64,000 nucleotides of DNA, from contig NZ_VCHX02000180.1 in the NCBI RefSeq assembly GCF_005768555.2, forward strand, positions 1 through 64,000. Direction: 5' to 3'. The position numbers and the translations under genes were made by a program. Position 1 is the stretch's first letter. Every line of letters starts with the position of its first letter. Below the pieces are notes generated by a model. The model was not told the DNA's origin, ran no database searches, and saw only the letters and a program-made list of their open reading frames with translations. The stretch is from Streptomyces sporangiiformans. GTDB taxonomy: Bacteria; Actinomycetota; Actinomycetes; Streptomycetales; Streptomycetaceae. Shown one piece after another: positions 1 to 7,950 of the stretch.

Positions 1-34
1 CGATGCCGCCGCGCGCGAGCGCGCGGCGGCATCG
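1..34. terminator. Perfect GC hairpin at window edge
   Basis: Bases 1-16 and 19-34 are perfect reverse complements (arms begin CGATGCCGCC and end GGCGGCATCG) around a two-base centre. There is no T tract on the + side, but T-less hairpins commonly end transcripts in Streptomyces. It probably terminates a gene to the left of the window or the minus-strand dehydrogenase operon. The structure may extend beyond base 1. Confidence 0.6.
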
Positions 35-64
35 GCCTGGTCACGCCAGGCGGGGGCCAGGCGG

Positions 65-99
65 GGGTCCTGCCTTCCGGTGGGGTCCGCCCAGGACCC
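65..99. terminator. Possible stem-loop after dehydrogenase operon
   Basis: GGGTCCTG at 65-72 pairs with CAGGACCC at 92-99 across a 19-base loop, 12 bases past the stop codon of the minus-strand alcohol dehydrogenase. It could act with the stronger hairpin at 1-34 to end that operon. The long loop makes it a weaker candidate. Confidence 0.35.
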
Positions 100-110
100 T
101 TCGGGGGACG

Positions 111-1217
111 TCAGCCGAACGTCAGTACCGGCTTGATCGCCTTGCCCGCACCCATGTCCTGCACCGCCTGGCCGATGTCCTCGAACGCGTACTTGCTGAT
201 CAGCCTGTCCAGCGGCAGCCGGCCCTCGCGGACCAGCTTGACCAGGGCCGGGATCGCGTTCTGGGTCTCGTGGTCGCCGAGGGTCAGGCCGACCACCCGC
301 TTGCCGCCGAGCATGCCGTTGACGTCCAGAGCCACCTCCGAGCCGAACGGCGGTGCGCCGACGATCACCAACGTGCCGCGCAGAGCGAGCGCGTCCACGC
401 CCTTGCGCAGGACGGCGACGCTTCCGGTGGTCTCCACGACCCCGTCGGCCCCTGCCCCGTCCGTGATCGTCTGGATCGCCTCGAGGATGTCCCCCTCACC
501 GGCGTTCACGGTGTGGGTGGCGCCCAGTTCGCGGGCGAGCTCCAGCCGTTCGGCCACCTTGTCGACGGCGATCACCGTGGTCGCCGGCGTCAGCGCCGCG
601 GCCATCACGGCCGACAGACCGACCGCGCCCGCACCGAGGATCACCAGCGTGTCCCCCGTCTTGGGCTGGAGGACGTTCCACACGGCGCCCACGCCGGTCT
701 GCACCCCGCAGCCCAGTGGCGCGATGGACTCCAGCGGTACGTCGCGGTCGACCTTGACCAGGCTTCGCTGGTCCACCAGCGCCCGCTCGGCGAACGAGGA
801 CTGGCCGAAGAAGTGTCCGCCGAGCGGTTCGCCGTCGCGGCTGATGGTGCTGGTGCCGTCGGGCCGGCGCCCGCCGAGCAGGTTCAGCGGCAGCCAGCTG
901 GCGCAGTAGGCCGGGTGGCCGTCGCGGCAGTTCTTGCAGTCGCCGCAGGAGGTGAAGGACAGCACGACGTGATCGCCGGGCTCGATCCCGGTGACACCCG
1001 AGCCGACGGCCTCGACGACGCCCGCGCCCTCATGCCCGAGGACTCCGGGCAACGGGAACGGCAGACCGCCGCCGGCCACACCGAGATCGGTGTGGCACAG
1101 CCCGGCGGCGACCATCCGGACGAGCACTTCGTTGGGGCGCGGTTCGTCGAGCTCGACGGCGGACAGCGTGAACGGCGCTCCCCCGGACTCGACCACGGCT
1201 GCGCGAGTGGTGGACAT
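111..1217 (-). CDS. Zinc-dependent alcohol dehydrogenase (MDR family)
   Basis: A 368-residue medium-chain dehydrogenase that should interconvert an alcohol and an aldehyde with NAD(P). Visible motifs are the catalytic zinc cysteine in AAGLCHTDLG, the following GHEGAGVVE, the four-cysteine structural zinc lobe around CGDCKNC...YC, and the Rossmann turn GAGAVGLSAV. The chosen ATG (MSTTRAAV) has a GGGAG ribosome site; the longer reading frame upstream is not Streptomyces-like protein. It follows the aldehyde dehydrogenase gene by 35 bp on the same strand, so the two likely oxidise an alcohol to an acid in sequence. Its overall look is closest to aryl/broad-range alcohol dehydrogenases, but the substrate cannot be read from sequence. 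Control is probably by the divergent MarR protein. Confidence 0.9.
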   Translation of the reverse strand: MSTTRAAVVESGGAPFTLSAVELDEPRPNEVLVRMVAAGLCHTDLGVAGGGLPFPLPGVLGHEGAGVVEAVGSGVTGIEPGDHVVLSFTSCGDCKNCRDGHPAYCASWLPLNLLGGRRPDGTSTISRDGEPLGGHFFGQSSFAERALVDQRSLVKVDRDVPLESIAPLGCGVQTGVGAVWNVLQPKTGDTLVILGAGAVGLSAVMAAALTPATTVIAVDKVAERLELARELGATHTVNAGEGDILEAIQTITDGAGADGVVETTGSVAVLRKGVDALALRGTLVIVGAPPFGSEVALDVNGMLGGKRVVGLTLGDHETQNAIPALVKLVREGRLPLDRLISKYAFEDIGQAVQDMGAGKAIKPVLTFG

Positions 1218-1252
1218 ACTCCGAACTCCCTTTTTTGAAGAGGCGGGGGCGC

Positions 1253-2710
1253 TCAGTCGAGCGAGATGACGACGGACTTGACCTTGGTGTACGAGGCGAG
1301 CGCCTCGGGCCCGTACTCGCGGCCGAAGCCGGAGGCCTTCACCCCGCCGAACGGGACGGCGGGGTCGAGCATCGCCCATTCGTTGACCCAGACGATGCCG
1401 GCCTGGAGCCGGTCGGCGACGCGGTGCGCGCGGGCGAGGTCGGTGGTCTGGAGGCCCGAAGCCAGGCCGTACGGCGTGGAGTTGGCCATCTCGACGGCCT
1501 CGTCCTCGGAGTCGAAGGGCTGCACGGTGAGGACCGGGCCGAAGATCTCCTCCTGGACGACCCGGGAGTCGTTGCCGAGGTCGGCGATGACCGTGGGCTT
1601 GTAGTAGAAGCCGCCGTTCAGGTCGAGGCGCTCACCGCCGCACACCAGGCGGCCGCCCTCCTTGCGGGCCAGCTCGACGTACTCCTCGACCTTCTTCAGA
1701 TGCCTCTCCCCCGCCATCGGCCCGACCACGGTCTCGGCCTCCCGCGGGTCACCGACGGGCACGCCGGGCACGGCCTGGGAGAGGATGCCGAGCACGGTCT
1801 CGTACAGCGGGCGCGCGACCAGCAGGCGCGGGCCGCCCATGCAGAACTGGCCGGTGTTGAAGACGAAGCCCTTGATGATCGCGCCGATGGCCTTCTCGAC
1901 GTCGGCGTCCTCGAAGACGATGTGCGCCGCGTTGCCACCGAGCTCCATGGTGACCGGCTTCAGGCCCTCGCCGGCGACGCTCGCGGCGTGCCGGCCGACC
2001 GCGGTGGAGCCGGTGAAGGCGATCTTGTCGACGCCGGGGTTGCGCAGCAGGGCCTCGCCCGCGACCGGTCCCGTACCGGTGACGACGTTGTAGACGCCGT
2101 CCGGGACACCGGCCTGCTTGAGCAGGCCCGCCATGTAGAGGGCGCTGAGCGGGGTCTCCTCGGCGGGCTTGTGCACCACCGTGTTTCCGGCCGCGAGCGC
2201 CGGGGCGATCTTCGATCCGGCGAGGATCAGCGGGAAGTTGAAGGGCGTGATCGCGGCGACCACGCCGAGCGGGCCGCTCCGGGTATAGGCGAGGCCGTTG
2301 AGGGGGATGTCGCGGGTGGCGCCGTCCAGCGTCCAGGCGAGGGAGGCGTAGTACTCGTAGTCGTTGGCCGCGTTCGTCACGTCGACGGCGTGGCACAGCG
2401 TGATCGGCTTGCCGACGTCGCGGCTCTCCAGGGCGGCTATCTCGTCCGCGTTCTCGCGTATCAGCTCGGCGACGCGGTGCAGGATCCGGCCGCGCTCGCG
2501 GCCGCTCAGCCCGGACCAGGCGCCGTTGTCGAAGGCGTCGCGCGCGGCCCGTACGGCGGCGTCGACGTCGGCCGCGCCCGCCTCGGCGACCGTCGTGACC
2601 ACCTGACCCGTGGACGGGTCGATCACGTCCATGCGTGCCCCGTCGGCCGCCTCGCGCCACTGTCCACCGATGAACAGCCGCCCGGGCCCGCTCTCGAAGG
2701 TGGTCGTCAT
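1253..2710 (-). CDS. NAD(P)-dependent aldehyde dehydrogenase
   Basis: A 485-residue aldehyde dehydrogenase superfamily enzyme oxidising an aldehyde to its acid. The general-base glutamate lies in VTMELGGNAAH, the catalytic cysteine in GQFCMGGP, and NAD-binding in FTGSTAVGR and GNTVVHKP. ATG at 2710 (MTTTFES) has GAGGAG eight bases upstream; the ORF opens 13 codons earlier without such a site. It is first in a two-gene operon with the alcohol dehydrogenase and is transcribed away from the MarR gene, with two palindromes in the shared promoter. Length matches the family. Substrate unknown; a xenobiotic or aromatic aldehyde would fit the MarR context but is inference. Confidence 0.93.
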   Translation of the reverse strand: MTTTFESGPGRLFIGGQWREAADGARMDVIDPSTGQVVTTVAEAGAADVDAAVRAARDAFDNGAWSGLSGRERGRILHRVAELIRENADEIAALESRDVGKPITLCHAVDVTNAANDYEYYASLAWTLDGATRDIPLNGLAYTRSGPLGVVAAITPFNFPLILAGSKIAPALAAGNTVVHKPAEETPLSALYMAGLLKQAGVPDGVYNVVTGTGPVAGEALLRNPGVDKIAFTGSTAVGRHAASVAGEGLKPVTMELGGNAAHIVFEDADVEKAIGAIIKGFVFNTGQFCMGGPRLLVARPLYETVLGILSQAVPGVPVGDPREAETVVGPMAGERHLKKVEEYVELARKEGGRLVCGGERLDLNGGFYYKPTVIADLGNDSRVVQEEIFGPVLTVQPFDSEDEAVEMANSTPYGLASGLQTTDLARAHRVADRLQAGIVWVNEWAMLDPAVPFGGVKASGFGREYGPEALASYTKVKSVVISLD

Positions 2711-2743
2711 TGCCCACTCCTCAGCCTTGATCGCTAAGATTTC

Positions 2744-2766
2744 AACCAACAGGATTCCTGTTGGTT
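2744..2766. promoter_or_regulatory. Palindromic MarR operator, site 1
   Basis: AACCAACAGG (2744-2753), ATT, then CCTGTTGGTT (2757-2766): a perfect 10-bp inverted repeat in the divergent region between the aldehyde dehydrogenase and marR genes. It shares the core ACAGG-N3-CCTGT with a second palindrome at 2782-2796, centre to centre 34 bp. The position, beside the dehydrogenase start, suits repression of that operon. Confidence 0.75.
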
Positions 2767-2781
2767 CGCAGTCTCATTACA

Positions 2782-2796
2782 GACAGGTTTCCTGTC
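2782..2796. promoter_or_regulatory. Palindromic MarR operator, site 2
   Basis: GACAGG-TTT-CCTGTC, a perfect 6-bp inverted repeat ending 20 bp before the marR start codon. It has the same ACAGG-N3-CCTGT core as site 1, so one protein probably binds both. This site suits autoregulation of marR. Confidence 0.72.
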
Positions 2797-2816
2797 AATG
2801 CCTTACGCTGACCCGC

Positions 2817-3245
2817 ATGGTCGCCACCAAGACGTCCCCCTCACTCCTGTACATGATCAAGCAGGTGGAACTCGTCGTGCGCTCCCATCTCGACGACCTG
2901 CTGAGACCGTCGGGAATCACGGCGCTGCAGTACACCTCGCTCACCGTCCTGGAGCGGCACGACGGCCTGTCCGCGGCGCAACTGGCACGCGACTCCTTCG
3001 TCACCGCGCAGTCCGTGGCCGACGTGGTCCGGGCGCTGGAGAGCCGGGGCCTGGTGCGCCGCGAGCGCAACCCTCGCAACCGCCGAGAGCTACTCATCCT
3101 TCTCACCGAGTCTGGCCGGGATCTGCTCGCGCGGCACGCCGAACCCGTACGGGACCTCGAGGAGCGCATGGTCTCCAACCTCACGGCGCACCAGACCGAC
3201 CAGTTCCGGCTGGCCCTGTCAAAGGCGTGGCACGCGCTGTCGTAG
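2817..3245 (+). CDS. MarR-family transcriptional regulator
   Basis: A 142-residue winged-helix regulator. The helix-turn-helix runs through AAQLARDSFVTAQSVADVVR and is followed by the wing RRERNPRNRRELLILLT, both typical of MarR. The start at 2817 (MVATKTS) gives family length; the ORF extends upstream only through the divergent promoter. It faces the aldehyde/alcohol dehydrogenase operon, and two perfect palindromes with the same core lie between them, which is the classic layout for a repressor released by a small phenolic or aldehyde ligand. No ribosome site is strong, so the transcript may be short-leadered or leaderless. Confidence 0.9.
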   Translation: MVATKTSPSLLYMIKQVELVVRSHLDDLLRPSGITALQYTSLTVLERHDGLSAAQLARDSFVTAQSVADVVRALESRGLVRRERNPRNRRELLILLTESGRDLLARHAEPVRDLEERMVSNLTAHQTDQFRLALSKAWHALS

Positions 3246-3365
3246 AACCCCGTAAATCGAAGACATATGTCAATCGAACATGCTGAAATTCACCTCATCG
3301 AGGGTAAGTCGCGGGCTGGGGCAGGGTTTTGGGGCCTCCAGCCACGAGGAGGGGGTGATGTCGTC

Positions 3366-3782
3366 GTGAGCCACGCATCCGAACCCCTCACGCCTCATCT
3401 GCGCGTCCACCGGGAGCGCGGGCACCTCGTGCTGGCGTTCCACGGCGAGATCGACATCATCGCGGCACTGGAGATCACCCCGTACCTGGACGCGGCGACG
3501 GGGCGCCCCTGCGCACGGGTCGTGCTCGATCTGCGGCACGTCGAGTTCTTCGACTGCTCGGGCCTGCGTCTGCTGTACCGGGCCCGGCGCCGGATCCTCG
3601 CCCGGGACGGGCGGCTGCAGCTGGTCTGCGCTCACCCGCCGACCCTGCGCATCCTCCATGCGACCGGACTCGCGGGGGTCCTGCCCCCGCTGACGACCCT
3701 GGACGAGGCCTTGGAGCGGTCCGAGGCCGTCTCCGAGGCGATCTCCGAAGCCGGCTCCGGGGCCGCCTGCGGATCCGCCTGA
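3366..3782 (+). CDS. STAS-domain anti-sigma factor antagonist
   Basis: A 138-residue SpoIIAA/BldG-like protein. The core beta strand LVLAFHGEIDI is followed by VVLDLRHVEFFDCSGLRLL, where the serine in DCSG is the usual phosphorylation site that controls binding to an anti-sigma kinase. I chose GTG at 3366 because a purine-rich GAGGAGGGGG lies just upstream; the in-frame ATG at 3267 has no ribosome site. The C-terminal tail (EAVSEAISEAGSG) is low complexity. No anti-sigma kinase or sigma factor gene is adjacent, so it is an orphan member and its partner is unknown. Confidence 0.85.
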   Translation: MSHASEPLTPHLRVHRERGHLVLAFHGEIDIIAALEITPYLDAATGRPCARVVLDLRHVEFFDCSGLRLLYRARRRILARDGRLQLVCAHPPTLRILHATGLAGVLPPLTTLDEALERSEAVSEAISEAGSGAACGSA

Positions 3783-3937
3783 CCCACCTTCCGGCATACC
3801 TTCGCCGGCTCTTCGGTACTTCCGTTCACGCACGCCGCGTCCGCGGCGGGAAAATTCGCTTGCGCCCGCGTAGCCGGACCACGCCATGATGGCCCGGCGC
3901 CCAAACGCGCCCACATCGTCGATCGCAGGAGCCCCGA

Positions 3938-4051
3938 ATGCGCCGATTCCTCGAAACCCCTCGCCCCCACCGGACGACAGTTCTCGAGGACTCGACCACT
4001 CATGCGAACCACCCTGAACATCGGCATCCTGGCGCACGTCGACGCGGGTAA
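3938..4051 (+). CDS. Putative leader ORF overlapping the OtrA-like gene
   Basis: A 37-codon ORF (begins MRRFLETP, ends ARRRG then TAA) with an excellent AGGAG six bases before its ATG. It runs out of frame through the start codon of the downstream ribosome-protection gene at 4002 and stops 50 bases inside it. The main gene has a weaker site (GAGGA about 13 bases upstream). Ribosome-protection tetracycline genes such as tet(M) are known to have regulatory leader peptides, so a leader that senses ribosome stalling is plausible; this is inference from layout only. It could also be chance, since AGGAG-ATG pairs do occur in GC-rich DNA. Confidence 0.4.
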   Translation: MRRFLETPRPHRTTVLEDSTTHANHPEHRHPGARRRG

Positions 4052-5942
4052 GACCAGCCTCACCGAGCGGCTGCTCTTCGACTCCGGCACCATCGACCGG
4101 CTCGGCAGCGTCGACTCCGGCGACACCCGTACGGACGACGGCGCGATCGAGCGGCAGCGCGGAATCACCATCCGCTCGGCCGTCGCCGCCTTCACCGCCG
4201 GGGACGTGCAGATCAACCTCATCGACACCCCCGGGCACTCCGACTTCATCGCGGAGGTCGAGCGTGCCCTGGAGGTCCTGGACGGCGCGGTGCTGCTGCT
4301 GTCCGCCGTGGAGGGCGTACAGGCCCAGACACGGGTCCTGATGAAGACCCTGCGCCGGCTGCGCCTGCCCACGCTCGTGTTCATCAACAAGATCGACCGC
4401 GCGGGCGCCCGGGACGAGGACCTGCTGGACGACATCCGGCACAGGCTGACCCCGCACATCGTGCCGCTCACGGGCGTACGCGACATCGGTACCCCGCACG
4501 CCCGCGGCCTGCCGCGCCCGCTGAACGAGGCCCGTACGGCCGAGGCGCTGGCCGAGGTCGACCCGGGCATTCTCGCCGCGGTCGTGGACGGCCCTGCGCC
4601 CACCGGCGCCGCACTGCGCGCCGCCCTCGCCGCGCGCACCGCCGACGGCTCCGTACACCCTGTCCTCTTCGGCTCCGCACTCGGCGGCCAGGGCGTCGCC
4701 GAACTCGTCGATGCCTTGCCCCGGCTGATCCCCACGCCACGGCCGCCACAAGCGACTCCGACGGGTCGGACACCACAGGTGAATCAGGAGGTGAATCAGG
4801 AGGTGAATCAGGCGGGCCGGATGCCCGAGCCGCGCGGCACGGTCTTCGCCGTACGGACCGGACCCACTGGCGAGCGGACGGCTTATCTCCGCTTGTTCGA
4901 GGGCGAAGTGACGCGACGTCAGCGGCTCACGTTCCTTCGGCGCGAGGCCGATGGGCGCACCACGGAGGTGTCCGGCCGGGTCACCGGACTGGACGTGGTC
5001 GGCCGCGAGGGGCCGCTCACCGCGGGCAACATCGCCGCCCTGACCGGCCTGCACGGCATTCGCGTCGGCGACCGGCTCGGCGAAACACCCGATCGCGCAC
5101 CGCAGTTCGCCGCCCCGACCCTGGAAACCCTGGTCCACGCCCGGCAGCCCGCGCAGGCGGCGCCGCTGCGATCCGCTCTGCTGACCCTGGCCGACCAGGA
5201 CCCGCTCCTCCACGCCGGGCCCGGGCCGTTGGGCAGCACCGCGCTGCTCCTGTACGGCGAGGTCCAGAAGGAGGTCCTGGCGGCGACGCTCGCGCAGGAC
5301 TTCGGCATCGAGGCCGAGTTCGAGCCGAGCCGAGTCCGGTACCTGGAGCGCCCGGCCGGCACCGGTGAGGCGTACGAGGAGATCCAGCGGCATGGACACA
5401 CCGGGTTCTGGGCGACGATCGGGCTCCGCGTCGATCCCGGACCGCGCGACTCCGGCGTGGTCTTCACGTACGAGACCGAACTCGGCGCTCTCCCGCGCGC
5501 ATTCCACCAGGCCATCGAGGACACGGTCCACGCGACCCTGCTCGACGGCGGCCTCAGCGGCTGGGCCGTGACGGACTGCCGGGTCACGTTGATCCGCTCG
5601 GGCTTCTGTGCGCCGATCAGCACGGCCGCCGACTTCCGCGGGCTCACGCCGGTGGTACTGCGGCGCGCCCTGGAGCGGGCGGGGACGCGGATGTACGAGC
5701 CGTACCACGCCTTCGAGGCGGAGCTGCCGCTCGACGCGCTCGCCCCGGTCACGGCCCGACTCGCCGCGTGCGGCTCGGAGTTCAAGGAGACGACCGGAGG
5801 CCGCACCGCATGGCTGGTCACGGGCGAGCTCCCGGCCCGGCACGTGCGCGACGTCGAGCTGCGGCTACCGGGCCTCACACACGGCGAGGGCGTCTGGTGG
5901 TCACGCCCGTCGGGGGACCGTGAACTGCGAGTGTCGCGCTAG
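4002..5942 (+). CDS. OtrA/TetM-like ribosome-protection GTPase
   Basis: A 646-residue translational GTPase related to EF-G. The N-terminal G domain shows AHVDAGKTSLTE (P loop), RGITI (switch I), DTPGHSDF (switch II) and NKIDRAG (G4). Length and the EF-G-like domains III-V match the TetM/OtrA group, which remove tetracyclines from the ribosome at GTP cost and act in the cytosol. A linker around residues 260-271 is built from three VNQE/VNQA units encoded by a perfect 12-bp repeat (4779-4814). The gene ends 10 bp from the convergent P450 gene with no clear terminator. It may give tetracycline tolerance, or be a house-keeping paralogue; no tetracycline cluster is visible here. Confidence 0.88.
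   Translation: MRTTLNIGILAHVDAGKTSLTERLLFDSGTIDRLGSVDSGDTRTDDGAIERQRGITIRSAVAAFTAGDVQINLIDTPGHSDFIAEVERALEVLDGAVLLLSAVEGVQAQTRVLMKTLRRLRLPTLVFINKIDRAGARDEDLLDDIRHRLTPHIVPLTGVRDIGTPHARGLPRPLNEARTAEALAEVDPGILAAVVDGPAPTGAALRAALAARTADGSVHPVLFGSALGGQGVAELVDALPRLIPTPRPPQATPTGRTPQVNQEVNQEVNQAGRMPEPRGTVFAVRTGPTGERTAYLRLFEGEVTRRQRLTFLRREADGRTTEVSGRVTGLDVVGREGPLTAGNIAALTGLHGIRVGDRLGETPDRAPQFAAPTLETLVHARQPAQAAPLRSALLTLADQDPLLHAGPGPLGSTALLLYGEVQKEVLAATLAQDFGIEAEFEPSRVRYLERPAGTGEAYEEIQRHGHTGFWATIGLRVDPGPRDSGVVFTYETELGALPRAFHQAIEDTVHATLLDGGLSGWAVTDCRVTLIRSGFCAPISTAADFRGLTPVVLRRALERAGTRMYEPYHAFEAELPLDALAPVTARLAACGSEFKETTGGRTAWLVTGELPARHVRDVELRLPGLTHGEGVWWSRPSGDRELRVSR
4779..4814 (+). repeat. 12-bp in-frame tandem repeat (3 copies)
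   Basis: GTGAATCAGGAG, GTGAATCAGGAG, GTGAATCAGGCG in a row inside the OtrA-like gene, giving VNQE VNQE VNQA. The unit length keeps the frame, so copy number could change by slippage without breaking the protein. It lies in the linker after the G domain. Confidence 0.9.
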
Positions 5943-5952
5943 GGCGGTGTCG

Positions 5953-7146
5953 TTACCAGGTGACGGGCAGCCGCAGCGGGCTGCGTGTCATCTGGCCCTC
6001 CCGCCAGCTGATGGTGTCGGGCGTGAAACCGGCGCTCAACAGCGGGAAGCGGGCGGCGAGGTGGTGCAGGGCGAGTTCGAGTTCCAGGCGGGCGAGCCAC
6101 GCACCGAGGCAGTGGTGGGGGCCGGCGCCGAACACCACGCTGGGGGTCGGGAGTGGGGCAGAGAGGTCGGGCGGGCCCGGCGGGTAGACGTGGGGGTCGC
6201 GGTTGGCGACATTCGTCTGGACGGCGACCACGCTGCCCGCCGGGATCGTCACACCGCCGATCTCCGCATCCTCGACGGCCCGCCGGATCAGTCCGGGCAG
6301 GATGCGTCCCTCGCTGAGCGGGACCGTACGCAGCAGCTGTTCGGCCGCGGTGGCCGCGGCCGCCTCGTCCTTCGCGAGGCCCTGCCAGGCGGCGTGGCCG
6401 TCGGTGAGGAGGTAGACGACCGCGTTGCCGAGCGCTGTCATGGTCGTCTCGTGTCCCGCGACGACCAACCCGCAGACCAGGGACACCAGTTGCGGGTCCT
6501 CGACGCCGGTGCTCGCGTCCCCGGCCGCCACCAGCTCGCTGACCAGGTCGTCACCGGGTGCGGCCCGCCGCTCGGCGATCAGCTGCGCGGCGAACTCGCC
6601 GAACTCCCGCATGGCGCGGCCGACTTCCTCGGCCGTGTGCGCGCCGCCGGAGAGCGCGTGGTCGGACCAGTGGCGGATGCTCTCGCCGTCCACGTGGTCA
6701 AGGCCCATGAGACGGCAGATCACCGACACCGGCAGCGGACGCGTGAACCCCTCGACGATGTCGGCGGGGCGGGGCTGCTCGGAGAACCGGTCGAGCAGCG
6801 TCTCCACCACCCCGGCAACCCAGGGCCGCCAGCGTGCGATCGCCCGTGGTGTGAACGCCCGTTGCACCGTCCGGCGCAGCCGCTGATGGGCCGGACCGTC
6901 CTGGTTGAGCAGCCCGTCGGGATTGTCGAGCAGGTTCGGTACGGCGAGCAGGCGCGGTGGGTCGTCGCCGTACAGCGAACTCCGGTTGAAGCGGGGGTCC
7001 ATGAGCACCTGGCGCACGTCGGCGTGCCGGCTGATCAGCCAGACGGGTGTGCCGGTCGCGAGTGTGCCGCGACGGGGCGGCCCGGACTCGGGAAGGCTCA
7101 CGCGATGCATGGGGACGAGGTGCCGGGAGGTGCTGTGTGGTGTCAT
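5953..7146 (-). CDS. Cytochrome P450
   Basis: A 397-residue bacterial class I P450. The I-helix oxygen-activation motif is AGHETT, the K-helix ExxR is in EQLLRTVPL, and the heme cysteine loop is FGAGPHHCLGAWLAR. The ATG at 7146 has GGGGAG seven to eight bases upstream. No ferredoxin or ferredoxin reductase gene is next to it, so electrons must come from elsewhere. It converges on the OtrA-like gene and is divergent from the DUF4230 gene. Substrate is unknown; there is no biosynthetic cluster around it, so a tailoring or detoxifying role is equally possible. Confidence 0.93.
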   Translation of the reverse strand: MTPHSTSRHLVPMHRVSLPESGPPRRGTLATGTPVWLISRHADVRQVLMDPRFNRSSLYGDDPPRLLAVPNLLDNPDGLLNQDGPAHQRLRRTVQRAFTPRAIARWRPWVAGVVETLLDRFSEQPRPADIVEGFTRPLPVSVICRLMGLDHVDGESIRHWSDHALSGGAHTAEEVGRAMREFGEFAAQLIAERRAAPGDDLVSELVAAGDASTGVEDPQLVSLVCGLVVAGHETTMTALGNAVVYLLTDGHAAWQGLAKDEAAAATAAEQLLRTVPLSEGRILPGLIRRAVEDAEIGGVTIPAGSVVAVQTNVANRDPHVYPPGPPDLSAPLPTPSVVFGAGPHHCLGAWLARLELELALHHLAARFPLLSAGFTPDTISWREGQMTRSPLRLPVTW

Positions 7147-7288
7147 CCGGTTCTCCCCTGGCGCGCCGGTGGGCCTGTCCCCACGCTAGTGCGCCGCAAA
7201 TGCCCCCGTCACCGGTTCATTCGGCCAACGATGCGGTCTGGCACGGCGATTGAGGGGTATCCGGCAGATGGGAAGGAGGGCGGTCGAC

Positions 7289-7939
7289 ATGACGACTTCC
7301 CTGAAGCGCCTGCCCGGATGGGCGAAGATCCTGAGCGCGGTACTCCTCGTACTGGTGGTACTCCTCGCCGGGCTGCGGCTGAGTCTGCTGCCCGGGCTGC
7401 GCGACGTGTTCCGCGAGGACACCCATGACCGGTCGGGGCCCACGCTCCTCAAGTCGATCCAGGACATCAGCCGTTACGACGCCGCTTCCGGCAACTTCCA
7501 GGTCGTGGTGGACCTGGAGAAGGACGCCAGGTTCCTGCCGGACGCACTCCGCGGCACGCGCACGCTGTACGTGGGCGCCGGCACCGTGGACGCCTATGTG
7601 GACCTCGGCAAGATCGGCGAGAAGGACGTGACGGTCAACGACGACCGCACGTCGGCCACGCTGAAGCTCCCGCACGCAGCGCTGGGCAAGCCCGCGCTCG
7701 ACCCCGACCACTCCTACGCCGTCTCCAAACAGCGCGGGCTGCTCGACCGGCTCGGCGACATCTTCTCGGACAACCCGAACGACGAACGGGCCGTACAGCG
7801 GCTGGCGGCCCGGCACATCGGGGACGCCGCGGAGAAGAGTCAACTGACAGCCCGCGCCGAGGAGAACACGACCGGCATGCTCGAAGGCCTGCTGCACTCC
7901 CTGGGTTTCAAGGAGGTCCACGTGACGTACGGTTCGTGA
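7289..7939 (+). CDS. DUF4230 family membrane-anchored protein
   Basis: A 216-residue protein with one N-terminal membrane helix (ILSAVLLVLVVLLAG, residues about 12-28) and an extracytoplasmic domain. The segments LLKSIQDISRY, FQVVVDLEKDARFLP and TLYVGAGTVDAYVDL are those of the DUF4230 family. ATG at 7289 was chosen because AAGGAGGG lies eight bases upstream; ORF starts at 7250 and 7268 lack one. Function of the family is not known to me. It converges on the Mrp operon with an 11-bp gap. Confidence 0.8.
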   Translation: MTTSLKRLPGWAKILSAVLLVLVVLLAGLRLSLLPGLRDVFREDTHDRSGPTLLKSIQDISRYDAASGNFQVVVDLEKDARFLPDALRGTRTLYVGAGTVDAYVDLGKIGEKDVTVNDDRTSATLKLPHAALGKPALDPDHSYAVSKQRGLLDRLGDIFSDNPNDERAVQRLAARHIGDAAEKSQLTARAEENTTGMLEGLLHSLGFKEVHVTYGS

Positions 7940-7950
7940 GGCAGCCGCCC

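Noticed and set aside
3270..5843. 857-residue minus-strand ORF opposite the OtrA-like gene
   Set aside because: It is the mirror of a clear GTPase reading frame in high-GC DNA, is rich in Arg/Gly/Asp and shows no domain.
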